DNA of 64,000 nucleotides from Gemmatimonadota bacterium (lineage in GTDB: Bacteria > Gemmatimonadota > Gemmatimonadetes > Gemmatimonadales > Gemmatimonadaceae). The position numbers were made by a program, and so were the translations under genes. Each line of letters opens with the position of its first letter. Position 1 is the stretch's first letter. Of this stretch, positions 57,449 to 64,000 are shown one piece after another. Under the pieces are notes generated by a model that did no database searches, had not been told where the DNA came from, and saw only the letters and a program-made list of their open reading frames with translations. The stretch covers positions 1 to 64,000 of the forward strand of contig BJHH01000002.1 of NCBI GenBank assembly GCA_014192065.1, read 5' to 3'.

Positions 57449-57856
57449 GTGTTTCCCCCGTCCGGGATTGGACCGCATGACCGATATGCTTGCGATGAGT
57501 ACGCCCTGAACGGTCCGCCGCCACTCGTTGAGCGCGTCGCCGATTTTCGCGGGGTGGCCTCACCGGTCCTCCGCGACTCCGCAGCGCTCGCCGGCCTCGC
57601 GCTCTCCGCGGCCGGCGCGGCGGGCCTGAGCACCTTAGAATCACCGATCGTCCGCGCGCTCCCGCGTGACGGACTCGCGCTGATCCTCTTTCTCGACCTC
57701 GGGCACATCGCGGTGCACACAATACCCGAGCGCGAAACAGTCGTGCTCAACCTGCTCGTCGCAGCGGGACGCGATCCGCAGAAGGCGGTGGATGTATTCG
57801 CGCGGAAGTTCGGAGTCAGCGAAACACGTCCGGCCCGGGCGTTCGACCGCGGGTAG
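57449..57856 (+). CDS. SpeD-like protein lacking catalytic residues
   Basis: About 135-aa protein similar to small bacterial S-adenosylmethionine decarboxylase: RVADFRGVASPVLRDSAAL at the N-terminus, an AAG spacer, PRDGLALILFLDLGHIAVHT (the H-loop), TIPERETVVLNLLVAAGRD and DPQKAVDVFARKFGV. SpeD cleaves itself at a Ser in an ESH motif; here the position reads LGH, and the catalytic Cys in TCG reads AAG. It therefore cannot form the pyruvoyl group in the usual way. The start is unclear: GTG 57449 is used; ATG 57377 or GTG 57554 are alternatives, but 57554 would cut conserved sequence. Polyamine-binding regulator or diverged enzyme are possible. Confidence 0.6.
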   Translation: MFPPSGIGPHDRYACDEYALNGPPPLVERVADFRGVASPVLRDSAALAGLALSAAGAAGLSTLESPIVRALPRDGLALILFLDLGHIAVHTIPERETVVLNLLVAAGRDPQKAVDVFARKFGVSETRPARAFDRG

Positions 57857-57901
57857 GTTCTCCCGGATCCGCCTCCCTACCCATCACCGACCACCCCCCG
57901 C

Positions 57902-58189
57902 GATGGCTGCCTGGTTCACAGCCAAATCGTTTGCTTTGGCGGACTCACCGACGACGAACTGGGCGTGAGGCTCACGCGGATGCCACGCGGCTTCGCAGAG
58001 AATCTTCCCGCGGCAGCGTGGCTCCGCTTCAACTCATTTACCGTGAGCACCAACTACAGCGATAAGGAAGCGCTCGCCCCGTCGCTGATCGACAAGGTGA
58101 TGAAGGGCTTCGCGCTGATCCTGCCGCTCTGCCGCTGGCTAAACGGGGCACTCGGCCACCGCCGGCAGCCTCCGTCCGTTCCGGACCAG
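57902..58189 (+). pseudogene. Truncated DUF2461-family remnant
   Basis: In the same frame as the SpeD-like gene but after its stop, the sequence reads LTDDELGVRLTRMPRGF, ENLPAAAWLRFNSFTV and PSLIDKVMKGFALILPL with CRWLNGAL: the C-terminal third of a DUF2461 (TIGR02453) protein (pattern xLxRxPxGFxxxxPxxxxLRxxSF). The N-terminal two-thirds are absent and no in-frame stop occurs before the frame runs antisense into the M16 gene, so it is a broken gene. The GTG at 57965 is not a credible start. Confidence 0.6.
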
Positions 58190-60835
58190 TCAGACCGCTC
58201 GGCCCGCACCGCGAATCATGCTCTCGACCCGCCGCGCTGGATCGAACGAGGCCTGTGCGACCATCTGGATATTTGCGGCCGTGACGGCATGGATCCGCTC
58301 ATCGTAGCGGGCGATGTCATCCATCGAATCACCGCACATCCAGGCGTCGGCGAGGTCGCCCATGATGGCGGATGCCGCTTCGCGACGGATGGCATTGTAC
58401 CCAACCGCAAAGGTCTTGGCCTGCTGCAGCTCACGTTCGGTGACCGGTTCGGAACAGAGCCGCGCGAACTGGCCGAGAAATCCCGCCCGAGCGGCTTCGG
58501 CTTTCTCCGGCGAGGTCGCGATGTAGCCAAGGAATGCGCCCGCGTGACGGCGCAGGACCGGCGTGACCATCACGGTATAGGCGAGCGACTGCCGGTCGCG
58601 CAATTCCTCGAAGAACCGGCCGCCGAGCCCGCTCGCCACTCCGGAGAGCAATGACGCCGCGAATCGGTGGTCGTCGCCGCGCGCGGGACCGGGAAAGAGC
58701 ATAGCCAAGGCCGACTGCGCCTTGTCGCGCGACTCGGTGCGTTGCACCGGACCCGCCGGCCAGGCGGGCGCTGGCACCGCCCTTACCGTGCGCGGCGTGA
58801 GCTCGCTGAACCGGCGCGCAATCGCTCCAACCGCATCGTCGGCATCGAGGTCGGCCACGCACACGATCACGCCCTCCGCGGCAACGGCCTGCGCCTCGTG
58901 CCAGGCACGGAGCGCGTCGGCATCGAGCCGTCCGAGCGATGCGGCGACGCCGAGCACCGACCGACCGTATGGATGGTCACCCCAGGCCACCTCGGTGGCG
59001 AGCCGCAGCGGCCACCGGAACATGTCGTCGCGGATCGCGGCAAGTTCGGCGAGCGCGACGGCGCGTTCCGACTCGACGGCGTCGTCGCGGAATGCCGGAC
59101 GTTGCACCACGTCGGCCAAGAGTTCGACGGCGTCGTCGAACCGCGCCACCGGCACAGACACCGTCCACTGGAACCCGTCCGCGGCCGCCGAACCGCCAAG
59201 CGCACCACCAGCAAACTCCACATCTTCGGCGAGCTGCTTAGCCGACCGCCGTTCCGTCCCGCGGAGCGCCACGCGCGTCATGAGCGACGTCACGCCGGCA
59301 TTCGCCGCTCCCTCCTGCAGTGCACCGCCATTCACGAACCAGCCGACGTGGGCGATCGGGCTGCGCGCGCGCTGGAAAACGATCGGCACGCCTGTCCCCG
59401 TCCGGTAGACGGATATGTCGCCGTGGCGGCGTTCGAGCCGCCAAGCGCACGATCCGCCCTTCACCACGGCAACCGGCTGCGTCAGCGTCACTGGGTCTAC
59501 CGGATCGGGTCGGTCGCCAGTAAGCATCGTGATTGCCTCATCCGCACTTGAGGCAAACGGCGTGGCACTCGACGGGCGATACACGAGCAGCGCGGCACGC
59601 TCGGGCGCGAGCCAGCGTTGGGTGACACGGCCGACCGCCTGCGCGTCGGCGTCGAGTATCGCCTCGAGATAGTCGCTGCCCCGCTCCCAGCCGCCCATCA
59701 ACTCCCAGGCGGCCAGATGATTGGCCTGGCCGTCCACCGTCTCGAGCCCGCGGAGCCACTGCGAGGACACCATGCGGCGGGCACGTTGGACTTCTGGCGC
59801 GCCCAGATCGCCCTCACGCATCCGCTCGACCTGATCCCATGCCGCGCGCAGCGTACTGGTGGCCCGCTCGGGTCGCGCCGTGGCGTGCACCACAAAGACG
59901 CCAAGCTCGGTTGGTGTGTAGTTCCACGCACTGATTGACGACGCGAGACGCCGGTCGCGCACGGCGCGAAAGAGCCGGGACGCGCGTCCCCCCGAGAGCA
60001 CGACCGACGCCAGGTTGAGCACGGGCGTATCGGCATGCGTGAGCTCCGGCGTGCGCCAGCCGAGCAGCACTTCGGACTGTTGTACGTCGCCGTCGAGTTC
60101 CTGATACCGCAACCCAGGCGCCCGCGCGGAGGCTTCCGTCGGACCCGGAGTTCGCACCACGGGCTGGTCGGGCACGGCGCCATACCGCCGCATCGCTTCC
60201 GCGATCGCATGCCCCGCCTTCACATCGCCAACGATGGAAAGCACGGTGTTGCGCGGACGATAGAAGTTCTGGTAAAACCCGAGCACCTTGTCACGCGTCA
60301 GCGCACGGAGTCCCGGCTCCCGACCGATCCGCCAGCGCCGCATGCGGTGTGTGTCGTGCAGCAGCGCGAACAGCGTCTCGGTGGCCACGGCCGTCGGTGT
60401 GTCGGACTTTCGCTTGGCTTCTTCAATGATGACTTCGAGCTCGCGCCCAAGTTCGCCACGATCGATCAGCGAATTGGCGTACGCGTCCGCCTGGATCTCC
60501 ATGCCCGCTTCGAAACCGTTCGCGGGCAAGACCGTGTAATAGTGCGTGTGATCGTAAATGGTCGCCGCGTTGAGCAGGCCACCGCTCGCTTTCGTGGCGC
60601 GGGCGATCTCCCCGACGCCTCGGGTCGGCGTGCCCTTGAAGTACATGTGCTCGAGCACGTGCGCGATACCGGAGACGTCGTCGGTCTCGTCGAAGTACCC
60701 CGCGCCGACATACGTGACAATCGCGACGACGCCGCAGCCTGACTTTGGCCGCACGACCACGCGTAGCCCGTTCGGCAGCGTTTCGCGCACCACGCTTCCG
60801 GCGGGGAATACGCTGTCGAGCAGACGCGGGTTCAT
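58190..60835 (-). CDS. Two-domain M16-family zinc peptidase
   Basis: 881-aa clamshell peptidase of the insulinase family M16 (pitrilysin/PqqF relatives). The N-terminal half holds the inverted zinc motif HVLEH (H59, E62, H63) and the third ligand near E138/E139 (ELEVIIEEAKRK); the second half repeats the fold without the motif, as is normal. No signal peptide is seen. ATG at 60835 overlaps the stop of the ABC exporter (ATGA), so the two are translationally coupled. M16 enzymes next to an ABC exporter occur in peptide-processing systems (for instance the Bacillus alb genes), but no precursor peptide is evident here. Confidence 0.92.
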   Translation of the reverse strand: MNPRLLDSVFPAGSVVRETLPNGLRVVVRPKSGCGVVAIVTYVGAGYFDETDDVSGIAHVLEHMYFKGTPTRGVGEIARATKASGGLLNAATIYDHTHYYTVLPANGFEAGMEIQADAYANSLIDRGELGRELEVIIEEAKRKSDTPTAVATETLFALLHDTHRMRRWRIGREPGLRALTRDKVLGFYQNFYRPRNTVLSIVGDVKAGHAIAEAMRRYGAVPDQPVVRTPGPTEASARAPGLRYQELDGDVQQSEVLLGWRTPELTHADTPVLNLASVVLSGGRASRLFRAVRDRRLASSISAWNYTPTELGVFVVHATARPERATSTLRAAWDQVERMREGDLGAPEVQRARRMVSSQWLRGLETVDGQANHLAAWELMGGWERGSDYLEAILDADAQAVGRVTQRWLAPERAALLVYRPSSATPFASSADEAITMLTGDRPDPVDPVTLTQPVAVVKGGSCAWRLERRHGDISVYRTGTGVPIVFQRARSPIAHVGWFVNGGALQEGAANAGVTSLMTRVALRGTERRSAKQLAEDVEFAGGALGGSAAADGFQWTVSVPVARFDDAVELLADVVQRPAFRDDAVESERAVALAELAAIRDDMFRWPLRLATEVAWGDHPYGRSVLGVAASLGRLDADALRAWHEAQAVAAEGVIVCVADLDADDAVGAIARRFSELTPRTVRAVPAPAWPAGPVQRTESRDKAQSALAMLFPGPARGDDHRFAASLLSGVASGLGGRFFEELRDRQSLAYTVMVTPVLRRHAGAFLGYIATSPEKAEAARAGFLGQFARLCSEPVTERELQQAKTFAVGYNAIRREAASAIMGDLADAWMCGDSMDDIARYDERIHAVTAANIQMVAQASFDPARRVESMIRGAGRAV

Positions 60836-62601
60836 CTGGCGAACGACACGCGGCGAAGCACGACCAGCGCCGCGATGAACGCGAGGGCGCCGTAGCCCAG
60901 TACATGCCAGACGTGGGGCCAAGGCATGGCCTGCCCCGCGTACAGTTGGTCGCGGATGGAATCGAGTTTGTGGGTCGGGGGCAGGAACCGCGTCACCTGC
61001 GCAAGCCACGGCCACATCGGCAAGTTCTGCGTGTTCTTCAGCGTGTGCAGGACGTTACTCACAACGAAGACGACTACGAGGAGTGCTGTGTCGGCATTGG
61101 TCACCGCGGTCAGCAAGAAACCGATGCCGCCGATCAACACCCAGCTGAGCGCCATCACGATCAGCACTTCGCGGACCGGCAGCGCGGTCGTCCCTGCCTG
61201 CAGCCAGGATGCCAATAATCCGGCGATCGCGATGAACCCTGCGCCGTAGAGGAGCCATTGTTGCGCGTAGAACCGCTCGATCGACACCGGCTTGCTGAAG
61301 AGGAAGCGGAAATACCCGTTCGATCGGTCGTCTGTGACCATGCGCGCGACGCCGAGGAACGAGCCGATCGTGATAAAGACGCCGGCGAGGTTGCGGAACA
61401 TGCCGTTGGCGAACGACTGCCCGTCGGGCGTGTCCCATTCCATGGCCGGTCCGGCCTGCTTCCAGACCATGAAGCCGAACATGACGACGAGCAGCGTGGG
61501 CAAACCCGCCCGCATCAGCACAAAGTCCCGAAGCTGGAACCTGAGCAGGTACGCCGTGATGCGGCCGCGCGTCGCCAGCCCGCTCATGCGCCACCATCGG
61601 CGCCACCAACCGCTGCGTGGAACTCGGCTTCGAGTGCGCTTTCGCGCGGCGCGAGCCCGGTCACCTGCGCGCCGAGCGCGAGCACCGGCGCCACCACCGG
61701 CGCCACCAACCGCTGCGTGGAACTCGGCTTCGAGTGCGCTTTCGCGCGGCGCGAGCCCGGTCACCTGCGCGCCGAGCGCGAGCGCCGTTTGCAGCCCGGC
61801 GTTGAGCTCCGCCAGACCAAGCGCGGGCAACACGACCTCGCCAGGTCCCACCACACGGGCGCCGGGAAATGTGGCGAGCACCACGGCCGGATCGCTGAGC
61901 ACGCGGAGCACATAGACGCGCGTGCCCGACTCATGCGAATCGCGCACCGTCACCACGCGCTGCAGCTTGCCGTGATCGATGATCGCCACACGGTCGGCCA
62001 CGCGCGCGAGCTCGTCGAGGTTGTGCGACGCGATGACGATCGCGCGATTCGGATGCCGGAGCTCTGTCACGACCGAGCGAAACCGTTGCGTCCACAAGGG
62101 ATCGAGCCCGTGCGTTGGCTCATCAAACACGACGACGTCATGCCCGCGCAACAACGCCTGAGCGAGCCCCACGCGCTGGAAGTTTCCCTTGGAGAGGGCC
62201 TGCACCGGCTTCCGCCGATGCTCGCCGATTTCGAGGAGCGCAATCACGCGCTCCACCTCGACCTCGACCCGGTCGGCCGGAACGCCGTCGAGCGTCGCGA
62301 GTCGACGCAGTGCATCGTCCGTACGCCAGCTTTTTCTCAGAGTCATTAGCTCGGGCAAGTAGGCAATGCCATGCTGCTCGACGTAGCGGCGCGGCTCGAG
62401 CCCAGCGATCGTCATCGTGCCGGTCGTCGGACGAAGGAATCCGAGCAGCATCGCGATGATCGTCGTCTTGCCAGCGCCGTTCGGGCCGGCGATGCCGACC
62501 ACTTCGCCGGCTGCGACATCGAGCGTCACATCGTTCACGGCGAGCACCGGCCGGCCGGTCAGTGACCGGTACGATTTCGAAACGCCCCGGAGCGAAATCA
62601 T
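60832..62601 (-). CDS. ABC exporter: ATPase and permease fused by a 100-bp duplication
   Basis: 589-aa fusion. Residues 1-310: ABC ATPase with Walker A GPNGAGKTT, signature LSKGN (variant of LSGGQ), Walker B VVVFDEPTHGLDP and H-loop ASHNLDE. Residues 339-589: ABC-2 permease of six helices starting MSGLATRGRITAYLLRF. Between them lie 30 Arg-rich residues (GARARRAGDRARAARKRTR and on). That linker is the out-of-frame reading of a duplicated 100-bp segment. In the frame of the first copy the ATPase would stop at GGADGGA-stop, with TGA overlapping the permease ATG at 61587 as ATGA, the ancestral two-gene state. Followed by the M16 gene with ATGA overlap. Confidence 0.85.
   Translation of the reverse strand: MISLRGVSKSYRSLTGRPVLAVNDVTLDVAAGEVVGIAGPNGAGKTTIIAMLLGFLRPTTGTMTIAGLEPRRYVEQHGIAYLPELMTLRKSWRTDDALRRLATLDGVPADRVEVEVERVIALLEIGEHRRKPVQALSKGNFQRVGLAQALLRGHDVVVFDEPTHGLDPLWTQRFRSVVTELRHPNRAIVIASHNLDELARVADRVAIIDHGKLQRVVTVRDSHESGTRVYVLRVLSDPAVVLATFPGARVVGPGEVVLPALGLAELNAGLQTALALGAQVTGLAPRESALEAEFHAAVGGAGGGAGARARRAGDRARAARKRTRSRVPRSGWWRRWWRMSGLATRGRITAYLLRFQLRDFVLMRAGLPTLLVVMFGFMVWKQAGPAMEWDTPDGQSFANGMFRNLAGVFITIGSFLGVARMVTDDRSNGYFRFLFSKPVSIERFYAQQWLLYGAGFIAIAGLLASWLQAGTTALPVREVLIVMALSWVLIGGIGFLLTAVTNADTALLVVVFVVSNVLHTLKNTQNLPMWPWLAQVTRFLPPTHKLDSIRDQLYAGQAMPWPHVWHVLGYGALAFIAALVVLRRVSFAR
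61591..61783. repeat. 100-bp tandem duplication, frame-shifting
   Basis: Copy 1 is 61591-61690; copy 2 is 61691-61783. Positions 61601-61683 and 61701-61783 are identical over 83 bases, with a T/C difference at 61597/61697. The period of 100 is not a multiple of three. Confidence 0.97.
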
Positions 62602-62635
62602 CCATCACTCCGGGTGGGCGCTACACCGCAGTCCG

Positions 62636-63745
62636 TCAGTTCAGAATCCTCAGGAGCCCAGCATCGGCGCTCCCGCGGAGGAACGACTCGGCGTCGCCTG
62701 CTGGAATCAGGATGCCCGTCAGCGAGAATCCACGACGGGCCTCCTGTTGCATGAACTCCAACACCGATCGCGCTGGCAGGGTGCTGTCCGTGCGCATCTC
62801 GCTGACGATCTCGTCCCACGTGCCGTTGTACTCGCGCCCGTCGCGCGCCACAACGTGGTGGGTCGCCGATTCCTGTTGCTGACCGGACAAGTCGGCGAGC
62901 AGCGCGCCGAACAACTCGAGCTGACCGCGCACTTCCCGTTCGGCGGCGTCCACAGCGTTCTGTTCGATCTCGCCGAGCATCTCGTCGAGCGAGTCGGGCT
63001 CACCAGCGAGTTCACCAAGACGCTCATCCCACGGCTGAATCGACTCATCATCGTCGGTGAGGCGGTAGGTACTCTTGCGCAACTCGATGAGGCGCCAGAT
63101 GCCGAGCTCGTCCCAGTGGTCCTCGGGTTCCGTCTGTTCGAGGTGATAGAGCGACGCCTCGAACTCGCCGCGGTCATACAGCATGTTGCCGAGATAGATG
63201 CGCGCCTCGGAGTACTCCGGATCGACCTGCAGCGCGCGACGCAGCGTGGCGATGGCCTCCGTGTCCTGGCCGCGCCGGTGCTCGATATACCCCAACATCG
63301 CGATCGCCTCGGCGTGGTCGGGGGTCTGCTGCAGTGCCACGTCAAGGAAGCCCTGCGCATCGTCCAACAAGTTCTCACGAAAGAGCACGCGGGCAACCTG
63401 CAGCATCAGTTCGACGTCGTCGTGGTAGCCGAGGTCGAGGATCCGGTTGAACGACCGAACGGCCGCCGGCTGCTGGCCGAACTTGAGCAGCGTCTCGCCG
63501 AAGCCGGCGAGCGCGTTTTCGTGGTCGGGGTCGAGGACCAGCGCTTCTTCGAAACACTTGCGCGCCCAAGCAAACTCTTCGCGCGCCAAGCGCGCATACC
63601 CGACACCAATGTGGAGCTCGACGGCGTTGGGATAGAGCGTCAACCCCTCGCGCAGCATGCTGAGGGCGTCATCGTAGTTCCCTTCGTTGTAGAGCTGGTG
63701 AGCCCGCTCGTCGTACTCCTCGGAGCTCAGAAACGGCGAAGGCAT
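62636..63745 (-). CDS. TPR-repeat protein
   Basis: 369-aa soluble protein with about six tetratricopeptide repeats over residues 10-210 (ALSMLREGLTLYPNAVELHI, ALVLDPDHENALAGFGETL, FNRILDLGYHDDVELML, DVALQQTPDHAEAIAMLGYI, TLRRALQVDPEYSEARIYLG), then an acidic linker with DDDESIQPWDERLGELAGEP and a C-terminal helical region (about 290-369). TPR arrays bind proteins or peptides. No signal is seen, so it is cytoplasmic. It precedes the ABC exporter by 34 bases on the same strand and may be part of that transcript, perhaps as a chaperone-like partner. Confidence 0.87.
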   Translation of the reverse strand: MPSPFLSSEEYDERAHQLYNEGNYDDALSMLREGLTLYPNAVELHIGVGYARLAREEFAWARKCFEEALVLDPDHENALAGFGETLLKFGQQPAAVRSFNRILDLGYHDDVELMLQVARVLFRENLLDDAQGFLDVALQQTPDHAEAIAMLGYIEHRRGQDTEAIATLRRALQVDPEYSEARIYLGNMLYDRGEFEASLYHLEQTEPEDHWDELGIWRLIELRKSTYRLTDDDESIQPWDERLGELAGEPDSLDEMLGEIEQNAVDAAEREVRGQLELFGALLADLSGQQQESATHHVVARDGREYNGTWDEIVSEMRTDSTLPARSVLEFMQQEARRGFSLTGILIPAGDAESFLRGSADAGLLRILN

Positions 63746-63836
63746 CGTCCTATTGACCTCCGGCTCGGGTAACTGACGGCAACCTAATCAGAAAGCGCAA
63801 AACAGAACAAGGGATGACCAGACCGGACCACCCAAA

Positions 63837-64000
63837 CTATCGCGGTCGCGACCCCAAGGGCCTCCGCGTATTCTCGGCAGCAAGCGCGACGGCAATTTCA
63901 CCGGCAAGCCGGGCATTGGATTCGAGTAACGCGAGATTCGTTGCGAGCGACTGCCCGCCGGTCGCCCGTTCGACGGCGGCGAGCAAAAACGGAGTCACCG
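63837..64000 (-). CDS. psuG: Pseudouridine-5'-phosphate glycosidase, C-terminal part
   Basis: The last 54 codons of a gene running past the window end. The reading [20 protein letters not shown] followed by [19 protein letters not shown] matches the C-terminus of PsuG, which splits pseudouridine-5'-phosphate into uracil and ribose-5-phosphate. It ends with TAG at 63837-63839 after an Arg-rich tail. Only the end is visible, so metal- and substrate-site residues cannot be checked. It lies 91 bases upstream of the TPR gene on the same strand. Confidence 0.82.
   Translation of the reverse strand, partial: VTPFLLAAVERATGGQSLATNLALLESNARLAGEIAVALAAENTRRPLGSRPR

Overview
The window is GC-rich, densely coded bacterial chromosome with short gaps, many 1- and 4-base start/stop overlaps (ATGA, GTGA, TGATG) and frequent GTG starts. 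Gene content points to a diderm with LPS and TonB-dependent receptors: LptF/LptG, MlaE/MlaD, two large receptors, a SprA-type translocon, secreted peptidases, type IV pilus motor genes and a PilS/PilR-like pair. SprA together with Oar-like receptors and VPS10/BNR-repeat proteins suggests the FCB side of the tree, most likely Gemmatimonadota. This is inference from gene content; no rRNA is present.

Layout. 1-3.9 kb: a PilS/PilR-like two-component pair and a family 2 glycosyltransferase. 4-7.3 kb: ArfB-type ribosome rescue, two exported proteins, an Hsp15-like S4 protein, an esterase and a 54-aa membrane protein. 7.4-14.6 kb: infA, then M20 amidohydrolase, PnuC, NadR-type kinase, LiaS/NarX-type kinase and NarL-type regulator, followed by a TonB receptor; this looks like a vitamin/NAD-precursor salvage unit with its own regulators. 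14.6-22.4 kb: exported hydrolases (M55, M28, a VPS10/BNR giant, a NAGPA-type phosphodiester glycosidase and NamZ). 22.5-25.9 kb: deoC with a two-domain ALDH16-type dehydrogenase. 26-36.5 kb: a co-directional block sprA, M28 peptidase, ComEA-like, pilT, pilC. 36.6-41.1 kb: lptF-lptG-mlaE-mlaD, tightly overlapped, ending in a perfect 20-bp terminator stem. 41.2-50.4 kb: an Oar-like receptor, two amino-acid permeases, a COX2-transmembrane-only protein coupled to ctaB, an M24 peptidase and a V4R-like protein. 50.5-54.5 kb: FAD oxidoreductase plus flavin reductase, then acs behind tandem repeats and a palindrome. 54.5-58.2 kb: VKOR plus DsbA, small unknowns, a CDP-alcohol phosphatidyltransferase, a SpeD-like protein without catalytic residues and a broken DUF2461 gene. 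58.2-63.7 kb: TPR protein, ABC exporter and M16 peptidase in one run; the ATPase and permease of the exporter have been fused into one reading frame by a 100-bp tandem duplication. The window ends inside psuG.

The strongest unusual observation is that duplication-driven ABC fusion (61591-61783). Next are the SprA gene at the head of a pilus-motor block, the SpeD-like pseudoenzyme and the CoxII transmembrane hairpin next to ctaB. I saw no tRNA, rRNA, CRISPR array, insertion sequence or prophage. No stretch above 300 bases is without a gene or gene remnant; the longest, 57857-58189, holds the DUF2461 remnant.
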